From positions 1-16,371 of the forward strand of contig CAYMTN010000118.1 of NCBI GenBank assembly GCA_964393335.1: a stretch of 16,371 nt of DNA, given 5' to 3'. A program made the position numbers and the translations under genes. How positions within the stretch are numbered: position 1 is the stretch's first letter; the number at the start of each line of letters is the position of its first letter. The notes under the pieces were generated by a model, which was given only the letters and a program-made list of their open reading frames with translations, was not told where the DNA came from and did not search any database. The DNA comes from CAYMTN01 sp964393335. GTDB lineage: Bacteria > Chloroflexota > Anaerolineae > Aggregatilineales > Aggregatilineaceae. Shown piece by piece: positions 6,262 to 13,017 of this stretch.

Positions 6262-7062
6262 ATGTTTCGCTTTCAACAGCCCAATGACTCGCCCGAACAA
6301 CCGGATCAGTCGCAGCCAGCGCCGCCGGGTCTTCAGCGTATCGCCGTGCGTATGCCGGTTGCCGAGCCGCGCCTGACGTACGTGCTGCTGGGCATCCTGG
6401 TGTTGATCTACCTGTATTTCATGGGGCTGTCGTCCATCCAGCAGAATGCCTTTTTGACGCGTTACGCCAAGATCAACGAGTTGATCCGCCAGGGTGAGTA
6501 TTACCGGCTGATCACGTCGATGTTCTTGCACCTGAATTTGATGCATATCTTGTTCAACGGTTATGCGTTGTATATTTTGGGGCGGGACGTCGAATCGTTG
6601 TTCGGCACGCTGCGTTTTGCGATCATTTACTTCCTGGGGGGCCTGTCCGGGTCCCTGGCGAGTTTCGTGTTTACCAGCGCCCCATCGGTCGGGGCATCCG
6701 GCGCGATCTTCGCGATCTTCGGGGCGGAGATCGTGTATTTTTACGAGCACCGTAATCTGCATGGCGCTGCCGGGCGGCAGCATCTCAACCAGCTGCTCAT
6801 CCTGATGGTGCTCAACCTGGCGCTGGGCTTCTTTTCGACCGCAACGGATTTTACGATTGATATCGCGGCGCACATCGGTGGTTTGACTGGCGGGGTGGTG
6901 CTGGCGTGGTTCATTGGCCCGCAGTATCGCATCAAACGCGATCTCACCGTCGAGGCGGGCTTCAGCGTCGTGGATGAAAACCCGGTGCGACATTGGGCGC
7001 TGCCGTCGCTGCTCTACACGGTCGGGCTGGTGGTGGCGATGGTCTACGCTATTTCGGCATAA
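6262..7062 (+). CDS. Rhomboid-family intramembrane serine protease
   Basis: A 266-residue membrane protein predicted to cut transmembrane substrates inside the bilayer. After a hydrophilic, proline- and glutamine-rich cytosolic N-terminus (1-35) it has about six hydrophobic helices plus a further one near the end (about 246-264). The catalytic pair is visible: Ser146 in GASGAIF and His204 in AAHIGGLTGG. His95 and Asn99 in MHILFNGYALYILG fit the conserved oxyanion-hole helix. GAGG precedes the ATG by 8 nt. A TAGAAT element at 6199-6204 could be the -10 but lacks a convincing -35. The next gene is convergent, so this one is probably monocistronic. Substrates are unknown. Confidence 0.93.
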   Translation: MFRFQQPNDSPEQPDQSQPAPPGLQRIAVRMPVAEPRLTYVLLGILVLIYLYFMGLSSIQQNAFLTRYAKINELIRQGEYYRLITSMFLHLNLMHILFNGYALYILGRDVESLFGTLRFAIIYFLGGLSGSLASFVFTSAPSVGASGAIFAIFGAEIVYFYEHRNLHGAAGRQHLNQLLILMVLNLALGFFSTATDFTIDIAAHIGGLTGGVVLAWFIGPQYRIKRDLTVEAGFSVVDENPVRHWALPSLLYTVGLVVAMVYAISA

Positions 7063-7067
7063 GATTT

Positions 7068-7094
7068 AGCCCCGCTGCGTGATGAAGCGGGGCT
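7068..7094. terminator. Hairpin between the convergent rhomboid and peroxiredoxin genes
   Basis: AGCCCCGCT (7068-7076) pairs perfectly with AGCGGGGCT (7086-7094) across a 9-nt loop. Neither side has a strong T tract, so it may be a weak bidirectional terminator or an mRNA 3'-end stabiliser for both genes. Confidence 0.55.
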
Positions 7095-7109
7095 GTCTGC
7101 TGGCCGGTT

Positions 7110-7568
7110 TTACCCTTCCAGGAATTTGGCAGCGCGTTCGACGCTCTGCGTCGGGCTGACTTTGACCTGCGCATCGACGATAGTGCCGCTTTCGTCGATG
7201 ATCCAGTGCGAGCGGATGACGCCCATGTACGTCTTCCCATAATTCGATTTTTCGCCCCAGGCCCCCCATTTTTCCAACACGGCGTGATCCGGGTCTGAGA
7301 GCAGGTCATACGGCAGGTTTTCTTGTTCTTTCCATTTGAGCAGGTCTGCCGGTTGGTCCGGGCTGAGACCAAGCACGGTGGCGTTGGCGCTCTGAAACTT
7401 CGGGAATTCGTCGCGCAAGCCGCAGGCCTGGGTCGTGCAGCCGCTGGTCCCTGCTTTGGGGAACGCGAACAGCACGACCTTTTGGCCGCGATAGTCACTC
7501 AGCTTGACCGTGTCACCGTTCTGATTCTTCAGCTCAAACTCAGGCGCTTTTTCGCCAACAGCAGGCAT
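7110..7568 (-). CDS. bcp: Thiol peroxidase of the Bcp/PrxQ peroxiredoxin family
   Basis: It reduces hydrogen peroxide and organic hydroperoxides in the cytoplasm with electrons from thioredoxin or a similar donor. The 152-residue length is typical. The PxxxTxxC active site is PKAGTSGC, with peroxidatic Cys44 and a likely resolving Cys49 five residues later, as in PrxQ. The usual TPGC is TSGC here, a Pro-to-Ser change that keeps the catalytic Thr and Cys. AGGAG lies 9 nt before ATG 7568; the ATG two codons upstream (7574) is too close to it. I could not identify a convincing promoter in the 227-bp region shared with the divergent monooxygenase gene. Confidence 0.93.
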   Translation of the reverse strand: MPAVGEKAPEFELKNQNGDTVKLSDYRGQKVVLFAFPKAGTSGCTTQACGLRDEFPKFQSANATVLGLSPDQPADLLKWKEQENLPYDLLSDPDHAVLEKWGAWGEKSNYGKTYMGVIRSHWIIDESGTIVDAQVKVSPTQSVERAAKFLEG

Positions 7569-7731
7569 AATCATTCTCTCCTATTCTAGGTGCTTCAGAA
7601 GATAACCCTATGAGGAATGTAGCATAGGCGGCGGCTGGTTGGCACGGCGCGCCGCGATCGATTGTGGTGGACCTGCGACATGGAGCGTTTTTCCGGCACA
7701 GTCGTGCAAAAATAACGCCTGGCGGCATCTT

Positions 7732-7758
7732 TTGTGCCTGCAACGAATCTGATAGACT
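7732..7758 (+). promoter_or_regulatory. Weak candidate promoter of the luciferase-like gene
   Basis: TGATAGACT (7750-7758) is an extended -10-like element, with TTGTGC (7732-7737) 15 bp upstream of the hexamer. The spacing is short, so the call is tentative. Confidence 0.3.
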
Positions 7759-7795
7759 TGGCTAACCGTTGTGTCAGGTCGAGGCGGTGAAAAAC

Positions 7796-8623
7796 ATGAA
7801 ATACGGATTCGTTCTCCCTTTTGGCAGTGCTCGCACCGCTGCCGAACTCGCCCAGAGCGCCGAAAAAGCCGGTTGGGATGGCTTTTTTGTTTGGGAAGCC
7901 CCCTGGGCCATCGACGCATGGATCGCCCTGGCGGCTGCCGCTATGACCACCGAACGTATACGGCTGGGCACCATGATCACGCCCGTGTCTCGTATGCGTC
8001 CCTGGAAACTCGCCAGCGAAACCGTGACGCTCGATCGCCTGTCGAAAGGCCGCGTTATTCTTTCGGTTGGATTAGGCGCACTGGATACCGGCTTCGAAGC
8101 GTTCGGCGAAGTCACGGATCGTAAGACGCGGGCCGAACTCCTCGATGAGGGCCTTGATATCGTGGCCGGTCTTTGGCAGGGACAGCCGTTTAGCTATGAC
8201 GGCAAACACTATACGGTCAAAGAATGCGAGTTCCCGCACGCGCCACCCTCACCCGTGCAGCAGCCCCGTATTCCGATTTGGGTCGTCGGCGCGTGGCCGC
8301 GAAAGAAATCCATACGGCGCGTCTTACGGTGGGATGGGCTGTTGCCCAACAAGTTGAATACGAAAGGTCAGCAGGAAACGGTTACGCCGGACGATATCCG
8401 GGCCATGAAAACGTTTATCGACGAAAACCGCTCGCAGGCGACGCCATTTGATATAATCATGGAGGGTCAGACGCCCGGCGACTGGCCAGAGGCGGCAGCC
8501 GCTGAGGTGCGTCCCTGGTCAGAGGCCGGGGCCACGTGGTGGCTGGAAGCGATGTGGGGCACGCCACAGGATCAACTGGAAACTGTGCGAACGCGCATCC
8601 AACAGGGGCCGCCACGCGAGTAA
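7796..8623 (+). CDS. Luciferase-like (LLM class) flavin-dependent oxidoreductase
   Basis: The 275-residue protein has the TIM-barrel pattern of bacterial luciferase-like monooxygenases: strand 1 MKYGFVLPFG, then AEKAGWDGFFVWE, ERIRLGTMITPV, LSKGRVILSVGLG and the late IPIWVVGAWP strand. Family members use FMN or coenzyme F420; which one applies here cannot be told from sequence alone. It lacks the C-terminal extension of longer family members. The start is ATG 7796 with GAGG 11 nt upstream; an in-frame TTG at 7769 is rejected because the conserved barrel begins directly at the ATG. It stands alone, convergent with lexA, so the substrate is not indicated by context. Confidence 0.88.
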   Translation: MKYGFVLPFGSARTAAELAQSAEKAGWDGFFVWEAPWAIDAWIALAAAAMTTERIRLGTMITPVSRMRPWKLASETVTLDRLSKGRVILSVGLGALDTGFEAFGEVTDRKTRAELLDEGLDIVAGLWQGQPFSYDGKHYTVKECEFPHAPPSPVQQPRIPIWVVGAWPRKKSIRRVLRWDGLLPNKLNTKGQQETVTPDDIRAMKTFIDENRSQATPFDIIMEGQTPGDWPEAAAAEVRPWSEAGATWWLEAMWGTPQDQLETVRTRIQQGPPRE

Positions 8624-8688
8624 TCATCTGTGAGCCGCTGCTCCAACGCGTCCGCCAGATGATGGCCCGGCTTTACACGCGGACCAAC

Positions 8689-8755
8689 AAAAAAACAGAC
8701 CCATTGATGCGCCTGCACGGAGCGAGGGTCGGCAGGCGGATCGGCAAGTCTGTTT
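8689..8755 (-). terminator. Two-tiered hairpin terminator of lexA
   Basis: On the minus strand an outer 8-bp stem (8748-8755 with 8693-8700, AAACAGAC/GTCTGTTT) encloses an inner 7-bp stem (8732-8738 with 8710-8716) and ends in seven T (8695-8689). It lies 33 nt past the lexA stop. The 9-nt and 15-nt stretches between the stems make it less compact than a usual intrinsic terminator. Confidence 0.6.
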
Positions 8756-8787
8756 GAGAAGCTGCGGGTCGGGACCGGCAGCGGATG

Positions 8788-9468
8788 TTAGTGCAGCGTG
8801 CGCAGAATCGCCAGCACACGTCCCTGAACATTCACCTGTTCGGTGTTCACATAGATCGGGTCCATCGTCGGGTTGGCAGGCTGCAACCGCACGCGCTTGC
8901 CTTCCAGGTAATATTTCTTCAAGGTGGTTTCGCCGCGTTCGCTCAGCCACACGGCAACCATGTCCCCGTTGCGCGCGATCTGCTGCCGCTTGAGAATTAC
9001 GATATCGCCGTCGGCGACCATCGCGTCGATCATCGAATCACCCGTGACACGCAAGGCGAACAGCTCGTCGCGCTGGCTTTTGGCGAGCATACTTTGCGGC
9101 ACTTCGATCAGGTCGTCCCGATCGTAATAGTAGCCAAAATCCTCACCTGGCAAGGGAACCGGCGCGCTGGCAGCGATCTTGCCGACGAGGGGCACCTGTA
9201 CCAGACTCATCGGATCGGCATAGCCAACCGGCAGCTCAACAATGCCGCTGAAACTCGCCAGCCGCAGCCCGCGTGATACTTCTGGCTCGCGCTCGATGTA
9301 ACCGCGTTCGACGAGTTTGTTGAGGTTATAATTCACCACCGACGTTGAGGCGATCCCGACTGCTTCCCCGATCTCGCGGATGGTGGGCGGGTAGCCGTGG
9401 TCGTTGATAAATTTTTCAATGAAATCCAGAATCTTCTTTTGCCGCGTTGAAAGGTTGTCGTTATCCAT
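8788..9468 (-). CDS. lexA: LexA SOS repressor / S24 autopeptidase
   Basis: LexA represses DNA-damage genes and is inactivated by RecA-stimulated self-cleavage. The 226-residue protein has an N-terminal winged helix (TRQKKILDFIEKF, GYPPTIREIGEAVGIAS) and a C-terminal S24 domain. The catalytic dyad is Ser145 in VTGDSMIDAM and Lys184 in TTLKKYY. The cleavage region is VGKIAASAPVP, so the expected Ala-Gly scissile bond is Ala100-Ser101 here. The start is ATG 9468 with GGAG 7 nt upstream; ATG 9471 is the adjacent alternative. A longer frame opening at TTG 9543 lies within the -35 box and is rejected. The gene is autoregulated by an SOS box in its own promoter. Confidence 0.95.
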   Translation of the reverse strand: MDNDNLSTRQKKILDFIEKFINDHGYPPTIREIGEAVGIASTSVVNYNLNKLVERGYIEREPEVSRGLRLASFSGIVELPVGYADPMSLVQVPLVGKIAASAPVPLPGEDFGYYYDRDDLIEVPQSMLAKSQRDELFALRVTGDSMIDAMVADGDIVILKRQQIARNGDMVAVWLSERGETTLKKYYLEGKRVRLQPANPTMDPIYVNTEQVNVQGRVLAILRTLH

Positions 9469-9513
9469 CATCTCGCTCCGTGCATTTCGCACAATAGTTC
9501 GTATTTTATCGAG

Positions 9514-9543
9514 ATTATATGCCGAACCAATGTTCTGTGTCAA
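9514..9543 (-). promoter_or_regulatory. lexA promoter
   Basis: On the minus strand a perfect TTGACA (9543-9538) and a perfect TATAAT (9519-9514) are separated by 18 bp. Transcription would start about 9507, giving a leader of about 39 nt. The SOS box lies wholly inside the spacer. Confidence 0.8.
9524..9535. promoter_or_regulatory. SOS box (LexA operator), Gram-positive type
   Basis: GAACCAATGTTC matches the GAAC-N4-GTTC consensus known for Bacillus-type LexA. It sits between the -35 and -10 hexamers of lexA, so bound LexA would block its own promoter. A degenerate copy (GAAC-N4-GTGC on the minus strand) lies at 9489-9500. Confidence 0.85.
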
Positions 9544-9616
9544 GTTATTTGAACATTAACCCTAACTCAACGGTCTTCGCGTACTAAAAACAGGAAGCCT
9601 TGTGGCCAAAATTTAA

Positions 9617-9645
9617 TTGGCATGCAGCGAAGGTCATCGTATACT
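9617..9645 (+). promoter_or_regulatory. Promoter of the UPF0173 hydrolase gene
   Basis: TTGGCA (9617-9622) and TATACT (9640-9645) are separated by the optimal 17 bp. The predicted start is about 9652, leaving a leader of about 35 nt. It is divergent from lexA; the two -35 boxes are about 74 bp apart. Confidence 0.65.
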
Positions 9646-9686
9646 CGAAGTATCGTGTTAGCAGGCGTCTGAAGGAGAGCGTTACG

Positions 9687-10376
9687 ATGGCGGTTCGGGT
9701 AACATGGTTAGGCCATTCGGGATTTTCATTAGTGATAGGAAACACAAAAGTATTGATCGATCCGTTTTTGACCGGCAATGCCCTGGCAACGATCACGCCT
9801 GAAGAAGTGGAGGCGGACTTCATTCTGTTGTCACACGGACACGGTGATCACATAGGCGACGCCCCGGCGATTGCCAGGCGGACCGGCGCGACAGTGATCG
9901 CCAATAACGAAGTGGCGCGTTGGATAAGAGAAAAACAGGGTGTCAAAAGCGTCCACACGTTGAATCCCGGCGGCGGTATTCAGCTCCCGTTTGGGCGCGT
10001 TGAACTCACGATTGCCCACCACAGTTCCGCATTGCCGGATGGTTCGTATGGCGGGCAGCCCAATGGCATTTTGATCCTGGCCAATGGTGGCCCCAACATT
10101 TACCATGCGGGGGATACGACCGTTTTTCTGGATATGCAGTTGATCGGCGAGCGCGGCATTGATCTGGCGATGCTGCCGATTGGTGATTATTTCACGATGG
10201 GGCCGGCAGGCTCTTTGAAAGCGATTGAACTGATCAAGCCCAAAGTCGTGATTCCGATGCACTACAATACGTTTGATCCCATCGCGCAGGACGTGGCAGC
10301 ATGGGCACAGCGCGTGCAAAATGAAACGGACTCAAAGCCTGTTGTGCTGGACCCTGGTGGAAGTTTCCAACTATAA
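9687..10376 (+). CDS. UPF0173-family metal-dependent hydrolase (metallo-beta-lactamase fold)
   Basis: A compact 229-residue metallo-beta-lactamase-fold protein. Metal-binding motif 1 is SHGHGDH (49-55, HxHxDH). Further ligands are suggested by AHHSSALPDG, YHAGDTTVF and the C-terminal VIPMHYNTFDPI. The opening VTWLGHSGFSL and VLIDPFLTGN segments are typical of UPF0173. The substrate is unknown for this family; relatives act on phosphodiester or lactone bonds. The start is ATG 9687 with AAGGAGAG 7 nt upstream, a strong ribosome binding site. The gene is followed by its own terminator, so it is monocistronic. Confidence 0.93.
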   Translation: MAVRVTWLGHSGFSLVIGNTKVLIDPFLTGNALATITPEEVEADFILLSHGHGDHIGDAPAIARRTGATVIANNEVARWIREKQGVKSVHTLNPGGGIQLPFGRVELTIAHHSSALPDGSYGGQPNGILILANGGPNIYHAGDTTVFLDMQLIGERGIDLAMLPIGDYFTMGPAGSLKAIELIKPKVVIPMHYNTFDPIAQDVAAWAQRVQNETDSKPVVLDPGGSFQL

Positions 10377-10401
10377 GTGCAGCAGTGGTAGTATCATTTC
10401 A

Positions 10402-10424
10402 GCCCGCACCCACGGGCCTTTTTT
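10402..10424 (+). terminator. Rho-independent terminator after the UPF0173 gene
   Basis: GCCCG (10402-10406) pairs with CGGGC (10413-10417) across a 6-nt loop and is followed after one C by six T (10419-10424). The stem is short but entirely G-C. Confidence 0.65.
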
Positions 10425-10542
10425 GCACCCCTGAGGCGGTTACGATAGGTGAGATAGCCGGTTTGCCGGTGCTGGTGTTTGTGGTGGCGCTGGCGGCCCG
10501 GCATCGTGATGGGCCATCTTGGTCCCGCCCTGTCCAGCCACG

Positions 10543-11994
10543 TTACAACGGCGGTGTGCGCGTGTGCCAGCCGGTCGCCTGTTGGTACGCGTGAGCTGTG
10601 CGCAGCACGGTTGGCTCATCGAAGGCCGGACCGATGATTTGCAGGCCGATCGGCAGGTTGGCGTCGTCAAAACCACAGGGCACAACCCCGCCCACGATTC
10701 CCGCCAGGCTGACCGCCAGCGTAAAAACATCCGACAGGTACATTTGCAGCGGATCGTTGGATTTTTCCCCGATGCGAAACGCGGTAGTCGGCGCAGTCGG
10801 TGAAACGATGATGTCGAGGTCTTCGAATGCGTCGTCGAAATCCTGCCGGATCAACGTGCGGACCTTTTGAGCTTTGAGGTAGTACGCATCGTAGTACCCG
10901 GCGGATAGGGCATATGTGCCCAGCATGATCCGGCGCTTGACTTCTGGGCCGAAACCCTGGCCGCGTGTCGCTTTGTACGTGGGCCACATCGCACCCTCCG
11001 CCTGGCGCGGCCCGTAGCGCACACCATCGAAGCGTGCCAGGTTCGCCGACGCTTCGGACGGCGCGACGAGGTAATACACGGGCAGTGCGTATTCCGTGTG
11101 CGGCAGGCTGATCTCGCGCACATCTGCTCCCAACGCCGCCAACTGCTCGATGGCCGCGCGTACCGCGTGCTCAACCTCCGGCTGAATGCCTTCGATAAAA
11201 TACTCTTTGGGCACACCGACGCGCAGCCCCTGAATATCACCGGTCAGCGCGGCAGCATAGTCGGGTACGGGCGTGTCCATACTCGTGCTGTCATGCGGAT
11301 CGTGCCCGGCAATGACACCCAGCAGCACCGCCATATCTTCGACGGTCCGTCCAAAAACGCCAATGTGGTCCAGCGACGATGCAAAAGCGATCAGGCCATA
11401 ACGCGACACCCGCCCATACGACGGTTTGAGCGCGCAGACACCACAAAACGCGCCGGGCTGGCGCACGCTGCCGCCGGTATCGGTTCCCAGCGCGCCCAGT
11501 GCCATACGCGCGGCGACGGCGGCGGCGCTGCCCCCGCTGCTGCCACCGGGCACACGTTCCAGGTCCCAGGGATTACGTGTCAGGAAATAGCCGGAGTTCT
11601 CCGTCGAAGACCCCATCGCAAATTCATCGAGATTGGTCTTACCCAGCATGATCGCGCCCGCATCCAACAAGCGCTGGACTGCCGTACAGGTGTAGGGGGG
11701 CACAAATCCCTCAAGGATGCGCGATCCACACGTCGTGGGTACGCCTTTGGTCATCAGCGCATCTTTGATCGCCAGCGGGATGCCAAGCAGCGGCGAGTCA
11801 TCACCCTGCTGGCGGCGCTGGTCGGCCTGTTCGGCGGCGTCAAGCGCCTGCTCGCCGATGACCGTCAAAAACGCGTGCACGCGCGGTTCCAGGGCCTTGA
11901 TCCGGTCCAGGTGCGCCTGGGTCAATTCAACTGCCGTGATCGCGCCCGCGCGGAGCTGTTGGCGGGCACCAGTAAGAGACAAATCGGTCAGCAT
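10543..11994 (-). CDS. gatA: Glutamyl-tRNA(Gln)/aspartyl-tRNA(Asn) amidotransferase subunit A
   Basis: GatA releases ammonia from glutamine for transamidation of mischarged Glu-tRNA(Gln) (and Asp-tRNA(Asn)) in the GatCAB complex. At 483 residues it is full length. The Ser-cisSer-Lys triad of amidase-signature enzymes is visible: Lys77 in GIPLAIKDAL, Ser152 in PGGSSGGSAAA and Ser176 in TDTGGSVRQP. This spacing matches GatA. Neither gatC nor gatB is adjacent, so the subunits must be encoded elsewhere. A nonspecific amidase is the alternative, but the GMSTENS-like MGSSTENSGY and the GVPKEYF segments favour GatA. The ribosome binding site is weak (GATGGA about 11 nt upstream). Confidence 0.94.
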   Translation of the reverse strand: MLTDLSLTGARQQLRAGAITAVELTQAHLDRIKALEPRVHAFLTVIGEQALDAAEQADQRRQQGDDSPLLGIPLAIKDALMTKGVPTTCGSRILEGFVPPYTCTAVQRLLDAGAIMLGKTNLDEFAMGSSTENSGYFLTRNPWDLERVPGGSSGGSAAAVAARMALGALGTDTGGSVRQPGAFCGVCALKPSYGRVSRYGLIAFASSLDHIGVFGRTVEDMAVLLGVIAGHDPHDSTSMDTPVPDYAAALTGDIQGLRVGVPKEYFIEGIQPEVEHAVRAAIEQLAALGADVREISLPHTEYALPVYYLVAPSEASANLARFDGVRYGPRQAEGAMWPTYKATRGQGFGPEVKRRIMLGTYALSAGYYDAYYLKAQKVRTLIRQDFDDAFEDLDIIVSPTAPTTAFRIGEKSNDPLQMYLSDVFTLAVSLAGIVGGVVPCGFDDANLPIGLQIIGPAFDEPTVLRTAHAYQQATGWHTRTPPL

Positions 11995-12033
11995 AGGGCA
12001 TTTTCCATCGTGGTTAGAGCCTCAACGCGCAGG

Positions 12034-12042
12034 AGTATACCA
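12034..12042 (-). promoter_or_regulatory. Extended -10 promoter of gatA
   Basis: The minus strand reads TGGTATACT, a TGn-extended -10, about 40 nt upstream of the gatA ATG. The -35 position falls in the terminator of the upstream gene and matches poorly, so the extended element probably carries recognition. Confidence 0.5.
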
Positions 12043-12050
12043 CAACCCCT

Positions 12051-12075
12051 AAAAAAACACGCCCGGACGGGCGTG
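12051..12075 (-). terminator. Rho-independent terminator of the REC-GGDEF regulator gene
   Basis: On the minus strand a perfect 7-bp stem, CACGCCC and GGGCGTG, closes a 4-nt loop and is followed by seven T (12057-12051). It separates the regulator from gatA, which then needs its own promoter. Confidence 0.85.
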
Positions 12076-12102
12076 AGAATCGCGCATATGAAGGGGGGCG
12101 AT

Positions 12103-12930
12103 CTACGGCTGCTCGTGCTCCACTGCGGTGATGTCCAGCGCCATCAGCGGTTCGTGCCGTTCTTCAGGCGTGCCGGGTTTGATGACGATGGTCCCGCGAT
12201 CCGCATCCACGAAATTGTAGAGCGTCTTGACCTGTTCGTTGAAACGGGTGGTCAGTTCCGTGATGAACGTTTCGAGGTCGCCGGTGTGAGTGAAGATCGT
12301 GAAGTGTCCCTCTTCCGGTGTACCGATAAAATCATTCGACGTGCCGATCTGAGTGACCACGTCGGTGAGCACACGCGCCGCAAACCCCAGCGATTCGTCC
12401 GCTGCGATAAATCCATACACCTCGCGGAACGAGCTGAAACCGCTCAGCCGGATGTCCAGGTGATGCCAGCCGGTTTTTGAGGTGAGTTGTTTAAGTTCCG
12501 CCGTGATCATTGGCCCGGATGGCAGCCCGGTGCGCGGTTCGTGGAGATGGTCACGCGTGGCCCGCCGGATCGATCCCTGGACGCGCAAACGCAGTTCGTC
12601 GATATCAAAGGGTTTGGTAACGTAATCATCCGCGCCAAGCTCTAACCCGGCCACTTTGTCAGCACGGGCGTCGCGCTGCGTCAAAAACGTGATCGGGATG
12701 TATTTGGTGAGGGTGGTGGTCCGCAGGGCTTTGCACACGTCAAAACCATCCATATCGGGCAACATCACGTCTAGCAGGATCAGGTTGGGGAATTTCGACC
12801 GGCTGATCACGATTCCATCAGCACCCTCTTCGGCGTGAAACACCTCATAGTCCTGGCTTTCAAAGAACGCCACCAACATCTCTGAAACGTCGACGTCGTC
12901 TTCAATGATCAGCAGGCGCTTTTTTGTCAT
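12103..12930 (-). CDS. Response regulator with REC domain and degenerate GGDEF-like domain
   Basis: A receiver domain fills residues 1-122: acidic Asp11-Asp12, phospho-acceptor Asp54 in LILLDVMLPDMDGF, Thr84 and Lys106 in YVTKPFD. The second half (about 130-275) has a GGDEF-domain outline. EPRTGLPSG sits where DPLTGLPNR is expected, followed by a helix-strand region containing WHHLDIRLSGFSSFREVYG. The signature position reads GTPEEGHFTIF, without GG(D/E)EF. It should therefore not make cyclic-di-GMP and may act by binding a partner or a nucleotide. GGAGG lies 10 nt before the ATG. The promoter lies within an inverted repeat, and the gene ends at its own terminator. No partner kinase is adjacent. 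Confidence 0.82.
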   Translation of the reverse strand: MTKKRLLIIEDDVDVSEMLVAFFESQDYEVFHAEEGADGIVISRSKFPNLILLDVMLPDMDGFDVCKALRTTTLTKYIPITFLTQRDARADKVAGLELGADDYVTKPFDIDELRLRVQGSIRRATRDHLHEPRTGLPSGPMITAELKQLTSKTGWHHLDIRLSGFSSFREVYGFIAADESLGFAARVLTDVVTQIGTSNDFIGTPEEGHFTIFTHTGDLETFITELTTRFNEQVKTLYNFVDADRGTIVIKPGTPEERHEPLMALDITAVEHEQP

Positions 12931-12977
12931 GATACGGTAGCCTCCGCCATGCGTGCCGGTGTGTGCCGTTAGCCGAA

Positions 12978-13003
12978 AATTGTTTCAAGTGTACCAAACA
13001 ATT
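12978..13003. repeat. Perfect inverted repeat over the REC-GGDEF promoter
   Basis: AATTGTTT (12978-12985) and AAACAATT (12996-13003) form perfect 8-bp arms around a 10-bp spacer. The spacer contains the -10 hexamer of the regulator gene. The arrangement looks like an operator for a dimeric regulator; a weak hairpin in the leader is the alternative. Confidence 0.55.
12988..12996 (-). promoter_or_regulatory. Extended -10 promoter of the REC-GGDEF regulator
   Basis: The minus strand reads TGGTACACT, a TGn-extended -10 about 58 nt upstream of the ATG. No good -35 is present. It resembles the gatA element TGGTATACT. Confidence 0.45.
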
Positions 13004-13017
13004 GCCGGTTGCAGAAA

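Noticed and set aside
6205..6993. A 262-codon minus-strand frame antisense to the rhomboid gene
   Set aside because: Low-complexity Gln/His/Arg-rich translation, typical of the complement of a membrane-protein gene.
9489..9500. Second SOS box downstream of the lexA promoter
   Set aside because: One half-site departs from consensus (GTGC instead of GTTC), so it is noted only as a degenerate copy and not annotated.
9469..9543. N-terminal extension of LexA starting at TTG 9543
   Set aside because: It would place the -35, SOS box and -10 inside the coding region; ATG 9468 has a ribosome binding site and matches the normal LexA N-terminus.
11098..12480. A 460-codon open frame on the plus strand antisense to gatA and the REC-GGDEF gene
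   Set aside because: It runs across the gatA promoter and a strong terminator, has no recognisable domain and shows the Arg/His-rich composition of a shadow frame. Both minus-strand genes are unmistakable.
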